NCBI GenBank assembly: GCA_942492125.1
Contig: CALODM010000023.1
Span: forward strand, 1-64,000
Direction: 5' to 3'
Length of the DNA stretch: 64,000 nt
Source: BCD1 sp942492125
GTDB taxonomy: Bacteria > Bacteroidota > Bacteroidia > Chitinophagales > Saprospiraceae
Shown here: piece after piece, positions 1 to 10,019 of the stretch
Layout: each line of letters starts with the position of its first letter
Position numbering within the stretch: position 1 is the stretch's first letter
Position numbers and translations under genes: made by a program
Notes under the pieces: generated by a model
The model's database searches: none
Told to the model about the DNA's origin: nothing
Seen by the model: the letters and a program-made list of their open reading frames with translations, nothing else

Positions 1-189
1 GGCCGTTCGATTACATATTGTGATCAGTGGAATGATATTTTTAAACCTTTCATCCCCTTAGGAGAACAGGCAAATACAAGAACAAGGTCATTTTGAAAAA
101 CAAGACAAAGCAGCATCAAAGCCATTATGATGTAGTGGATGAACCACCATTTGCTGTTCAGTGTTGGCAATCGGTTTTTATCCACCTTT
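1..189. other. no intact gene; possible 5' part of the decayed speE-like gene
   Basis: No open frame with coding character is visible. A minus-strand open stretch at 24-215 is hydrophobic in its middle but has no recognisable start context or family. The downstream plus-strand remnant resembles spermidine synthase, and some members of that family carry N-terminal membrane segments, so this stretch may be the eroded 5' part of the same gene. That is inference. Confidence 0.3.
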
Positions 190-965
190 GATAGAGTACC
201 TTTTATCACAACCACATGCGTCCATCCATATCATGAGCGATGACTACACAAGAATTCCCACAACATACTGATCCTCAGAGGCAGTGATGGTGCCATCATG
301 GAAGAGAATTGATGCAATATCCCGATATTGAAAAAATTGCCCTTATCGATCTCAAATGAAGAAGCCTAGTCCAGTTCCAGATTAGAAAGCCCTATTTTCA
401 AGGACCTGAATCAGGATGCTTTGAACAAAGAAGAAAATTACCATTCATATTAAAGATGCTTTTACCTTCCTGGAAGATTTTAAAGGAGCTTTCGTGATAT
501 TAACACCATCCACTTGCCAGACCCTAACAAACGATGACCTAGACAGAATTGTACAAAAGGGATTTTATTACCTCTATTATAAAGACCACTTAAAGTGAAG
601 TGGACTACAAGTGCCAAGAACTGACAGTAACTAAATTGTGAAAATGGGCTTTTATTCTCTGTCTAGAAAAATCGCTCAATGCTGCAGGAGTTCCAAACTA
701 TTACTATGCACAATCCAGTTTTTAACCATAGGAGAATGGGGCTGGATTTGTAGATAAAATCAGCCATGTTCACAGAAGAAAAGAGCTTATCAGTAAGAAG
801 GATGAATCTCTCTGGATTGGATGCTGAAGGTAACAAAATAAGGATGCTTTACACCAGATGGCTAACTTTAGAAAACCAATGGTAGATCCGGCCAGTATTC
901 AGACTGAGTCCGATCCGTATTTCTCCAGTACTCTACAGATATTGCGAGAGAGGAACATAGAGGTT
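190..965 (+). pseudogene. decayed spermidine synthase-like gene (SpeE/PAPT family)
   Basis: No single frame stays open, but joining the three plus-strand frames gives the family motifs in the right order. First is a degraded glycine-rich SAM-binding loop, ILILRGSDGAIMEE (family: ILGGGDGGxxRE), near 268-310. It is followed by YPDIEKIALIDL (about 315-350), then DAFTFLEDFKGAF (about 462-495), IHLPDPN (about 510-530, family DLPDP) and DRIVQKGFYYLYYKDHLK (about 543-597). After these come LEKSLNAAGVPNYYYAQSSF (about 663-722), GEWGW, TPDGL and a final SPVLYRYCER. At least six frameshifts or stops separate the blocks. The family transfers aminopropyl from decarboxylated SAM to putrescine, and this copy cannot make that enzyme. 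The loop glycines are also substituted, which argues for real erosion and not only sequencing error. Confidence 0.62.
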
Positions 966-1649
966 GTTTTAGTACCTCAGGCTTTAGCACAATAAGAGGC
1001 AGAAATACATTTTCATATTGGAGCCATTCCTACAAAAGCAGCTATCAGGCAGTAGCGGAAAAATCTGTGGCAAGAAGGAGGCATTCCTATCAGCAGTGTT
1101 TTTAGAGCACAATGGGCAGGATAAATTGCATGCAATTAACATAATCTGAGAGGTACAGAAACAGCAGTTTGCATCATCCATGGCGAAATGGATGCCCTTA
1201 GAAATGTAAAGCGATTACAAAGTTTCTATTTACCAATAGATATGTGATTTGTCCCTGACCCCCTCTCCCTTTATGATGTTCAGGAACGATCCTGTTATGT
1301 AAGCATTCCCAAGGTAGTCATTAGCGAACACAAAGACCTTTATGGGAGGGGGAAAACTGCTGGAGAAGCTCGCAGTCTGGAAGTAGTAGTAATGAACAAT
1401 AAGGATTGTATATTAGAATAGATGGGGGAATGTGATCCAAGAGAAAACTGAGTTGTAGAATGAGGATATTGGAGAAACTGGGTGGTGATACACTGGTTGT
1501 GAATTTTTGAACTGGTTAGAACGGATTTTTCCTTGACATTCCAATCAAATTCCTTTACATTCCATTAATTTGAGGGGCAATCGCCTTCCAGTGATTTCAA
1601 TTAACCTTGCATTAACTTCTCTTCGATTCAATTCCTCACCAATCTTTCC
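966..1649. other. degenerate stretch without recognisable gene
   Basis: Reading frames are short on both strands. On the plus strand, about 1180-1480 reads in a fairly protein-like way across one or two frames, including GEMDALRNVKRLQSFYLP and YVSIPKVVISEHKDLYG, but I could not link it to a family. It may be the remnant of a gene that followed the speE-like gene. No RNA, repeat or promoter is evident. Confidence 0.35.
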
Positions 1650-3727
1650 CGGATAATCGATCATTCATTGTTAGATAGGAATGGCACCAGGACAAATCAC
1701 TTCTGTCAATCCCAATAGACACATTTATCAGATTTCAGCATTGGATTATCTGGGGGAAGACAAGAGCTTTTCCCACGATATTTGCAGATACTCTTCCAAA
1801 TGGATGTTTTCAGACAGAGTCTACAGTACCTGTTTCATCATTATTCCAAAGAGAGAGAATAAAAACTCCCACGAAGTCAAACACCTGTCTTCCAGATTGG
1901 AACTTGTCCCATAGAGGCTACCTTTTCATAGAGATGTTCTTTACCATGCTCAGGCATATTTCCCAGGACAATAGGCTTGCTTGAAACCATGAGAAATTGA
2001 TCGAATAATGCTGTGGTATTCAAAGAAATTTGACCACCTTTAACCCCAACAATTTGACCGAGAGTGCAAATTTTGACTTTTTTGGGTAGGAAGTAATGGT
2101 TCTGCATAATGTCGGCTTTGTGGATCCATAAGTAATGCCTTCGCAAATGACCATTGCTTCCAGTTACATTTCTTCTGCCCTTGATTGTGAGATCTCTTTA
2201 ATACCATGCCCATCATGCACTTTCCAGTCATTTTCCTTGTGCCCTCAGCCAATAATGCAAAAACTGGATTTTTCATTGACTTACACCAGCCAGATCAATG
2301 TTGTTAAGATATTTGTACAATCCAGAGGTTGAAGCATTTTAAAGAGTTGGATTGTTTCAGTTACTCCACTATTGAATTGAGCAGAACTTTTAAACATGGA
2401 GATTTAGGCCAGGCACCTCCTCGAAACTTCTATACCGGCATTTGCAAAAATATTTCCAGTAATATCAATTTTAGGCCATGAACCAGTTGTGATGTCATAA
2501 AAATCCCAATTCACTGAAAATGGTGTTTCAAACCCCAAAATCTCATCCATAAACTTGTAGGCTGTTCCAAAGTTTTCCTCATACCCATTCTACAGTGGAA
2601 AGTTTTTCACCTCAGTCTTTGATGATACCCTTCTATTCTATCCGCCACCACTTGGTTTGTGGAATCAGGATGTTTTCTGAAGAAAGTGATAAAATTATTC
2701 TCTGCAGTAGTCTCTTCCCTGTTTATTATTATTGAAATACCATCACCTTTATCATCATTGGTATTCTCAAAAGTGGCTGTACAAAGCCACCTTTCCAATT
2801 TTTATCCTCATCCTTGCTCTCTCCAACATTATCTTTACCATAAAGACTCCATGAGAAGGTGAGATACCCAACAAACAAATTATGATCAACAATAACAGAG
2901 TCCCCATGAACTTTGAGATTTCCGTGAGTCCCTCAATCCTCCATTTATCGTAATACTGTCCACATTGATATCCCCTGAACATCCACAATACTTTCCCTTA
3001 AATATGCACCCATCCAAAAATCATCATCCAGCTTACTTGATAATGAGTACATCTGTCAAATTCATGCCCCCTCTACATCAAATAACTGCCCAATTCAGGT
3101 TTCTCTTTATTGATCCAGAACACTACCATCCTTGGTGATAACCCCTCTATGTTCGATCCATGGTCATAGAAACCAGTTCCTCATTATTACATGGTATAAA
3201 GTTTATTACTCTGCTCTGTTGCTATATTTCACTGTTGGTGCCAAGTCCATTGCCACATCATCGATGGAACATACCTTTCCGGATTCATCCTCATGAGAAA
3301 GCACAATGAAATCACTAGACGATTTCCCCAGGATTTCCTATTTCCTCCAATGCCCCCAGCCAGAAGCGAAGAAGCAAAAAGTTCGTATGACAACCACTTT
3401 TCCTCATTGGAATGTTTTCCAGCACGAGAGTGAGTTTTTAGGATTCAACCTGTCACAAGAACTACTGCTTTGCGATTATCGAAAATTTGCGGCCCTTTTT
3501 TCAGTACGATCGTCGCTTTTCTGGACTAACTTTTCCAGTTGTTTATCCCGATATACGGTGATTTTTACATCCTCTTCGCCAAAATAGTAGAGGGTTAATT
3601 TCACATAATTTCCTTCACAGGCGCATGGGTAGGCAGGTACCACTGCTTTATTGGCAGAACCAGTTTGCGCAAAAAGCATGGGAATTGTGAATAGTACAAT
3701 TAAAATGGTAAGGTCTGATTTTTTCAT
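1650..3727 (-). pseudogene. decayed secreted tail-fibre-like/choice-of-anchor type protein
   Basis: A clean N-terminus starts at 3727: MKKSDLTILIVLFTIPMLFA, a typical signal peptide, followed by a Cys-containing stretch and a lysine-rich beta-like segment ending at 3476. Beyond that the frame is broken repeatedly, but fragments keep a consistent order on the minus strand. These are VHGDSVIVDHNLFVGYLTFS (about 2910), a block with NDDKGDGISIII and ENNFITFFR plus VADRIEG (about 2770-2650), and LSLNT-like QISLNTTALFDQFL with PIVLGNMPE, EHLYEKVASMGQVPIWKTG and NNDETG (about 2040-1800). From memory these blocks resemble C-terminal regions of Bacteroidota secreted proteins with tail-fibre or peptidase-G2-like ends; I hold that family link loosely. 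The intact length would have been roughly 650-690 residues. Many frameshifts make it a pseudogene. Confidence 0.5.
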
Positions 3728-3749
3728 AATGTTAGGGTTTGAAGTCTTT

Positions 3750-4520
3750 CTAATTGACACTACTTAATTTTTCTACAAAATAAACATCTGCTTTCCCATC
3801 TCCATTAAAGTCGCCAATTTTCAGGTCATTATTTGTAACATCGGAATCATTAATTTCAATCCAACCTCCTACTCCACCATAGGCAACAAACCATTTTCAT
3901 GCATTGGATTGAAAAACATCCCGTTTTTCCATCTCCAATAAAATCGCCTAACTTTTCTGAGCACTTGGGCTCCTTACGGATGCTTTTAATTCTTTCCAAG
4001 GATCCATGCCTCCGTAGGAAACATGCCATTGATCTTCCCTTGGATCGAAAAACATCCATTTTTCCATCTCCATTAAAATCATCTAACATTACATTTTCTA
4101 AGATTCTTTCCAGGCTTATTTATTTCTTTTCAATCTTCACCACCTCCACAAGCAAGCATAGCATATTCCGCCATTGGATTAGAAAACATCTGTTTTCCCA
4201 TCTCACATTAAAATCGCCTAACTTTAAGGCAAGTAGGCTCCTTCCGGATACGCTTCCATTTTCCCCATGTATCTACACCACCAAAAGAAACAAACTGTTG
4301 GCTATCGCTTAGGATCAAAAAAACATCCGTTTCAACCATCTCCGTTAAAATCACCTAACATTATTACATTAGAATCATTTCCGGGTTAGTTTTATTTCCG
4401 AACATCCCTCTCCATGATCCAAAAGCAACATAGCATTTATTATTTTTTTGAAATTAAAAAAAATCCGTTCTACCTTCATTATTAAAATCACAGACTTTTT
4501 CACATTTTTAAAATCTTCTG
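3750..4520 (-). pseudogene. eroded FG-GAP/VCBS-repeat protein
   Basis: Six copies of a degraded calcium-binding FG-GAP/VCBS core, of the type GDFNGDGKxDVF, can be read on the minus strand near 3790-3825, 3910-3960, 4040-4090, 4185-4225, 4325-4365 and 4460-4500, spaced about 125-145 bases. Examples are IGDFNGDGKADVYF, LDDFNGDGKMDVFRSK and LGDFIGDGKTGCF. The first is followed in frame by EKLSSVN and a stop at 3750-3752, which gives the gene's 3' end. Copies further upstream in the gene are progressively broken by stops, for example NGDG followed directly by a stop near 4345. Intact proteins of this kind are secreted beta-propellers. The signal peptide and start are not recognisable here. Confidence 0.62.
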
Positions 4521-5509
4521 CATTTGTAAAATTCGCTAAATCAATTCGATTATTTTCCCCACTGTAAAATGCCTTGACAATTGCTACTTTTAACTTTTTT
4601 AGAGGAGTTGGAACTTTTACCGGTTGTTATTTGTCACTCTTTTGACTTTTTCTGTGACTACCGAGACGTAATTTCAGAATCTTTTGTCGAAATATGAGTT
4701 AGATTCCATCTCAGGAAATTAAGCAGTTACTTCATGGGAATCCCCTCTCCAAAGATTCATCCCTTACAATTTCCACCCTACAAAACCAACTAAAAGAACT
4801 GCAATCACCCCACCGATTATCAGCAAACGTACACCGAATCCCACCTTTCCTTTGCATTGAAGGATCTGTGTTTGATTCTGAATCATGAATAGTAAGGAGA
4901 AAACTTTGCATCACAATTGTAACTGCCCAATAATTTCTAATAAAACACTTCAAATTTTATTCCCTTTAAATCTCAATTCCTCTCCTGCTGGCAATCCCAG
5001 TTCCACGGTTCAAAATTCATTTAAGTAAGCTGCTGAGCGCAGATGCAATGCCTGATTATATAGTTGGAATTGAGTTTCCCTGCCTTTATTGGTCGCATAT
5101 GAATAAAGATATTCAACTTATGAATTTAACAGCAGCAGTTTCCAGATTTCCGGAAACAATCAATTTCCGGATTTGCAAAGTGATTAGTTTTTCCCCCATT
5201 ATCAAAAAGATTTTTTATTTCCTTATAGCCAAGGTCACTAAGTAATTGAATAATCTTGCATTACTGGAATTAGATGCTAAAAATTGTAAAAGGGAGGAGT
5301 GAGGGATGATTTTTTTTAGGAAAGTTCGATTGAAACCTATTTGGATTGTTTGGGAAATATGGGGCTAAAACCAGAATTAAAGGCTGATAATAGTCATATT
5401 TTTTATATGACAAAAATCATCATTTGATGTTTTTAATAAAAATAAATGAAATAAACAAAGAAAAGGAACAATTACAAAATCCTTCACCTCTGACGGCCCT
5501 TACCGCCCG
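4521..5509. other. AT-rich degenerate region with a membrane-segment remnant
   Basis: No intact gene is visible. On the minus strand about 4785-4855 encodes one clear hydrophobic helix, GVRLLIIGGVIAVLLVGF, but the frame closes on both sides, so it is probably the last trace of a small membrane protein. The rest is AT-rich with scattered short frames of no coding character. From about 5495 the base composition rises abruptly where the 3' end of the Clp-like pseudogene begins. Confidence 0.4.
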
Positions 5510-7742
5510 CCCCCCTCAAGCTCACAACCAACCACATCAGGGTGCTCGCAGCAGCCACTTTGCCAGCGGCTGATCAACACCTGGTCTGATCGCGTCTTTG
5601 CAGCGGGCGGGCGCCCAGTTTTTCATCAAAGCCAACAGTAGCCAGGTGTTCGATCAATTCATCAGAAAAACTGAGTTGGAATTTCTTTTGACAAAACCAT
5701 CCCTGGTTTTTAATTCTTCCAATTCTTTAAGCGTTATTTTCCGGATGGCTTCCTTTGAAAGTGGTTGAAATAAAACGACTGAATCAATCCGGTTGACGAA
5801 TTCCGGTTTGAAGAATTTCCCAATGGCCGACATGTATTTTCCTTCATCCGTGGTCGTATTTTGAAAAGCGATCATCGTTCTTTCTCGAAGCGCCACATTG
5901 GAGGCCATGATGATGATGGTATTCCGGAAGTTGGTCACGCGGCCATAAGCGTCTACTAATAAACCTTCATCCAGCATGGTCAGTAAAGCATCAAAAACGG
6001 TAGGGTGTGCTTTTTCTATTTCATCAAATAAAACTACGGCAAACGGTTTTTCGCGTACTTCTTTGACCAATTGCCCCACCTCTTTACCCGAGCCGATCAA
6101 CCGAGCCAGCTGCCCGGGATGCTGAAACTCACTCATATCAATTCGGATGAGCGGTTGTTTCTTTTGTCCCTGACCGAAGAAATATCCCGCCAATACTTTT
6201 GCAGAAGCGGTCTTCCCTACCCCTGTAGGACCGGCAAATAGCAGCGTTTGAATGGGCTTGCGGGGATCGTTGAGCCGGGCCTTAAAAATCTTTCACCAGG
6301 CTGCTCAGTTTTTCCACAGCATCCTGCTGTCCGATGATCCGGGAACTGAAATATTGCTCCAGGGCTTTTCCATCCAGCATGATGTCATCCTGGAGGAATA
6401 AAGGAGGTAAACCTGTCTGGTCAATAAATTGTTGGATGACCGCTTGTTTGCCAACAGAAGACTGGTTCCGGAGCTGAGCATCCTGAACACATTTGCTCAA
6501 AAACTTGATCCCCTTTCCGGGAAACTGCTCATAAGGAATATACCTTTTCAGCAATCGGAAACTGAGGTTCAAAGCATCCTGGCTGATATCCACGTTCAAA
6601 CGCTGTTTACAATGACCCGAAAATTTTGACAGAATGTTATGCACCTGATCTTCCTCCAGTTCATTGACAGGCACTGTTTTGAAGGACTGAACAAAAGCGG
6701 GCAATAACTGCCGCATTTTCTCCAATTCCCGTGGCGTCACTTCCCCCACGAGTTGTAACTTCCCTTGTTGCATAAATGGCAGAAAAAAAGCCGCCACACT
6801 GCTCTCTGTACTCTCTCCCCCACTGGACAGAAGTTGCATGATGTTCTCCACCCAAAGGATCCCATTATCTGCAATCAATTCTTCCACAAGATTCTCACAG
6901 GTCTCCTGCCACTCCCCAAGGTATTTGGCAGAAGAGGTGATCCGGTCCGGCAACATATTCCAGAATCTGAATCCCAGGTCAATTTTATTCTTTTTGCTTT
7001 TAACCCTGCGGATAGCAGCCCGCAAAACGGCACTCTTCCCGGATCCGGGCTCCCCTACCAGCAGGACATTTGCCCGTGAATTCACCAATTCGTTCACCAG
7101 TTCAGCGACTTCCCGATCACGCTCCCAGGCGGCATCGGGAAAGGGACTTTTACGCTTCCGCGTATTTTGTGGATTGGGATATTGTTCCGCCAGTTTTGGC
7201 AAAACTTCATAGGATCGGTTGTAATTAAAACTGCCCCAGTCCGGTTCCCTGTTGAGGTTGATCTTTAAGGTTACGACGTCTAGTTCAGGAGCCACATAAG
7301 ACAACATGCTATATATCTTTTCTGGTTCGAGTTGGCTTAATAAATGTGTCGAAAAATGTTGGGCTAGGGTGGTCAGCTGATCTTTTTTAAAATAACTGAA
7401 GCGCCTTTTCAATAAAGGAAGATAACATTCAAAACCACCGGGTACGGAGCCATAAACAATAGGAACAGGCACCTTGTATGCCTGAGCCAGCGGAAAAGTG
7501 GCATCGTTGGATTGGTAGGCCGGCCTCACAGCTACCTTGAGCACTTTTAAGCGAGGTTGCTCCATTTCAAAATAGGGATAATTTCCGTGCTTTTTATACT
7601 CTTTGGACAAGTGTTTACCCAACTGCAATTTCACCGTTTCAACATCCTTCTCAACGGCATTCAGACCCGTACCTACCAAAATGCCCAGTACCGCATCTTG
7701 TTTAATCTGAAATGTCAATAAAGGATAGTTGATTATTTCCAT
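5510..7742 (-). pseudogene. frameshifted Clp-like double AAA+ ATPase
   Basis: The 5' part (7742-6282, 486 codons) starts with about 200 residues that do not resemble the usual Clp N-domain. AAA domain 1 follows, with Walker A GEPGSGKSA near residue 230. Its Walker B is atypical: ILWVENI, lacking the usual Asp-Glu pair. The frame then ends at VKDF. Dropping one base near 6289-6296 restores KIFKARLNDP, then Walker A2 GPTGVGKTASAK (about 6200-6240). The second frame (6193-5654) holds Walker B2 VVLFDEIEKAHP, sensor IIIMASN and arginine-finger FVNRID. At least two more shifts (about 5690-5650 and 5600-5585) are needed to reach FDEKLGARPLQR, the Clp C-terminal signature. Intact members unfold proteins with ATP. 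With three or more indels this copy is broken as written. No ClpP gene is adjacent. Confidence 0.75.
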
Positions 7743-7816
7743 TTGTTCTCTGTTTCAGTTGGAAAGTGAAAGTAGCGAAAAAATGGAAGAAGGAAAATCT
7801 TATGAGCATATTTTGC

Positions 7817-7824
7817 TACTTTTG
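7817..7824 (+). promoter_or_regulatory. candidate -7 box upstream of the CvfB-like gene
   Basis: TACTTTTG matches the Bacteroidota sigma -7 consensus TAnnTTTG exactly and lies 65 bases before the ATG at 7890. No convincing TTTG -33 box is visible at the usual 19-20 base spacing, so this is tentative. Confidence 0.35.
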
Positions 7825-7889
7825 CAGCGAACCGGGCATGGATAATCTGATTTATTCGCTCCCATTTACGATTAGCAAAACCTTTCATC

Positions 7890-8723
7890 ATGGTGGAAAT
7901 AGGCAAAATGAATACGCTTACGATTGTAAAAGAAGTCGACTTTGGTCTTTACCTGGATGGTGGTGCCAAAGGCGAAATACTTTTGCCCAAAAGGTATGTT
8001 CCGGAGCAATACGAAATAGATGGTACACTGGATGTCTTCATCTATACCGACTCGGAAGACAGGATCATAGCCACTACGGAAAAGCCTTTTGCCATGGTAG
8101 GCGACATTGCGTTTCTGGAAGTGGTGGCTGTTAACGAAATCGGGGCTTTTCTCAATTGGGGATTGGTCAAGGATTTATTGGTTCCCTTCCGGGAACAACG
8201 CTCTAAAATGCAGGTTGGTGAATCCCATATTGTTGCCGTTTACCTGGATGAAGAAAGCGAACGGATTGCCGCCTCTGCCAAGCTCGATGAATTTCTGGAG
8301 CAAACTTCAGAGGACTATGAAGAAGGACAAGAGGTTTTCCTTCAGGTTTGGAGTAAAACGCCCATTGGGTTTAAAGTGATCATCAACGACAGTCATTTGG
8401 GTATGTTGTATAAGGATGAGGTCTTTCAAAACCTGGAACGTGGCCAACGCATGAAAGGATACATCAAAAAGATTCGTGATGATAAAAAAATTGACCTTAC
8501 GCTGCACAAACCAGGAATAGAAAAAATAGGTGATCTCGAAGGAAAAATATTAAACAAATTAAAGGCAGAAGGCGGGTTCATCCCCATCACCGACAAAAGT
8601 CATCCGGAGTTGATTTACAGCGTTTTTGGGGAAAGCAAAAAAACGTTTAAAAAAGCTATTGGCGGGCTGTATAAGAAGCGCCTGGTTTTACTGGAAAAGA
8701 AGGGTATTCGTTTGGTGGAATAA
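7890..8723 (+). CDS. S1-domain RNA-binding protein, CvfB family
   Basis: At 277 residues this matches the usual length of the CvfB/YitL family. The start MVEIGKMNTLTIVKEVDFGLYL is the typical family opening, so the ATG at 7890 is preferred. Two S1-like OB domains cover about residues 5-65 and 70-135, a third S1 domain with GFKVIINDSHLGMLY covers about 150-215, and the C-terminal 60 residues (ILNKLKAEGGFIPITDKSHP) resemble the winged-helix part of the family. The protein is expected to be cytosolic and to bind RNA. In Firmicutes CvfB affects virulence-factor expression; its role in Bacteroidota is not known to me. It is transcribed away from the Clp-like pseudogene. Confidence 0.85.
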   Translation: MVEIGKMNTLTIVKEVDFGLYLDGGAKGEILLPKRYVPEQYEIDGTLDVFIYTDSEDRIIATTEKPFAMVGDIAFLEVVAVNEIGAFLNWGLVKDLLVPFREQRSKMQVGESHIVAVYLDEESERIAASAKLDEFLEQTSEDYEEGQEVFLQVWSKTPIGFKVIINDSHLGMLYKDEVFQNLERGQRMKGYIKKIRDDKKIDLTLHKPGIEKIGDLEGKILNKLKAEGGFIPITDKSHPELIYSVFGESKKTFKKAIGGLYKKRLVLLEKKGIRLVE

Positions 8724-8842
8724 CATGGCCTTAAGTAAGTTTTTCCGATTGACTAGGGAAAACCAGGAAAAAAAATCCCGAATATTGACCACAATCAAAA
8801 TTCGGGATAACATATTTATTCGTGTTTATTTTTATCGATTCT

Positions 8843-9928
8843 CTAGAATCTTGGACAGTCAACCCGCGCCCTTCTGCTTCTTGGGCGATGTACATAAATG
8901 AAGGAAACTTCAAAAGCACCTCTCGCATTATTGGCTTCTGATAATACGGAGGTCGTTATATCATAACTCAATCCAAAATTCATCCCTTCAAATTCGAGGA
9001 TAGCCGATACCGTCATGGCATCAAGGTGTACTTCCCTTTCCAGTTTATTGGCTATATGGCCCCAGAGTCCGGCCCGAATGGCCACTTCATTCCACTCCCG
9101 GCGGGAGTATCTCAGGTTGGCACCAACCGTTGTACTCAGGGAAGGTCCCTGGCTCATAAATGCTATTGCCGGCAACAAACTCACATTATCCGCAACGGGG
9201 AATTCCCCTCCGGCATGCAACACATATCTGGTTGGCAATCGTTCATCATCATTTTCCAAAAAAGAAATATTAGGCTCGTTCAAATGATGCATGGAACCTC
9301 CAAAATAGATACTCTGGTTAGCCCCGAAAATGGCATAATATAAAATTCCTGCACTGAAGTCCACATAAAGGTCTGTGGTGTTTCTTTCAAAATTTTCCCC
9401 ATTATCCAACCCCTGGTTGACATCATAATTGGTGAGATCAAACTGTTGGGTAAACCACAATTGATCCCATTCAAAACCACGTTGTCCCAAACCTAATTTT
9501 GCTCCGGCCACCAGAAATTGATTATTGCGACTATATCTGCTTCCGCCCAACTGTTTTTGGTAGGAACCGCTCAGACTGAAATCCGTCCTGTTAAACCCAG
9601 ACAAACCAGCTTCATCCCTGATGGCTGAAATCCCAAAACCTGCATGGTCATAACGACCAACATTGGTACGCATGTCAAAACTAGCCCCAATGGTTCTGAA
9701 TGGATGATCGCCCAGAATACTGGAATACAAGACCCGGTAATTGGCAGCTCCACGGAATTGCCCTTCAAAAACACCTGTGAGTGCCGGGTTCAAATGCAGG
9801 GGCGCATAGTAAAACTGTGCAAATCGTGCATCCTGAGCCTCACTTCTTTGAATGACCAAAAAAGAAATACCAAGCAGCATCACCAGGTTTAAAAAAATAA
9901 ACTTTAATGAAGTAGAAATTGGTCTCAT
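8843..9928 (-). CDS. PorP/SprF family type IX secretion outer-membrane protein
   Basis: 361 residues with an N-terminal signal sequence (ISFLVIQRSEAQDARFAQFY). The mature start, with the motif FAQFYYAPLHLNPALTGVF, is the hallmark of PorP/SprF proteins. The remainder is rich in alternating aromatic beta-strand pattern typical of a small outer-membrane barrel. SprF-type proteins are needed to export and surface-anchor partner proteins carrying the gliding-motility type of C-terminal domain. The gene lies directly downstream of the 1609-residue adhesin on the same strand, about 90 bases away, the classic SprB-SprF arrangement, so that adhesin is its likely client. The tail is short and Arg-rich, ending at a stop at 8843-8845. 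Confidence 0.9.
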   Translation of the reverse strand: MRPISTSLKFIFLNLVMLLGISFLVIQRSEAQDARFAQFYYAPLHLNPALTGVFEGQFRGAANYRVLYSSILGDHPFRTIGASFDMRTNVGRYDHAGFGISAIRDEAGLSGFNRTDFSLSGSYQKQLGGSRYSRNNQFLVAGAKLGLGQRGFEWDQLWFTQQFDLTNYDVNQGLDNGENFERNTTDLYVDFSAGILYYAIFGANQSIYFGGSMHHLNEPNISFLENDDERLPTRYVLHAGGEFPVADNVSLLPAIAFMSQGPSLSTTVGANLRYSRREWNEVAIRAGLWGHIANKLEREVHLDAMTVSAILEFEGMNFGLSYDITTSVLSEANNARGAFEVSFIYVHRPRSRRARVDCPRF

Positions 9929-9966
9929 AATAATATAATAGTTAAAAGTTTAGTCAATAGTCAAGG

Positions 9967-10009
9967 TACCCTGGAGCAGGGAGAGCAACCTGCTTTTCTT
10001 GCTCCAGGG
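9967..10009 (-). terminator. hairpin between the adhesin and porP/sprF genes
   Basis: An 11-base perfect inverted repeat (ACCCTGGAGCA paired with TGCTCCAGGGT) encloses 21 bases, just after the stop of the adhesin and before the PorP/SprF start. There is no T-tract, so it may act as an RNA-stability or partial-termination element that sets the ratio of adhesin to SprF. Confidence 0.45.
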
Positions 10010-10019
10010 TCCAATTCGT

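Noticed and set aside
1681..1914. 77-residue plus-strand frame
   Set aside because: It is antisense to the end of the tail-fibre-like pseudogene, whose minus-strand reading keeps family-like motifs.
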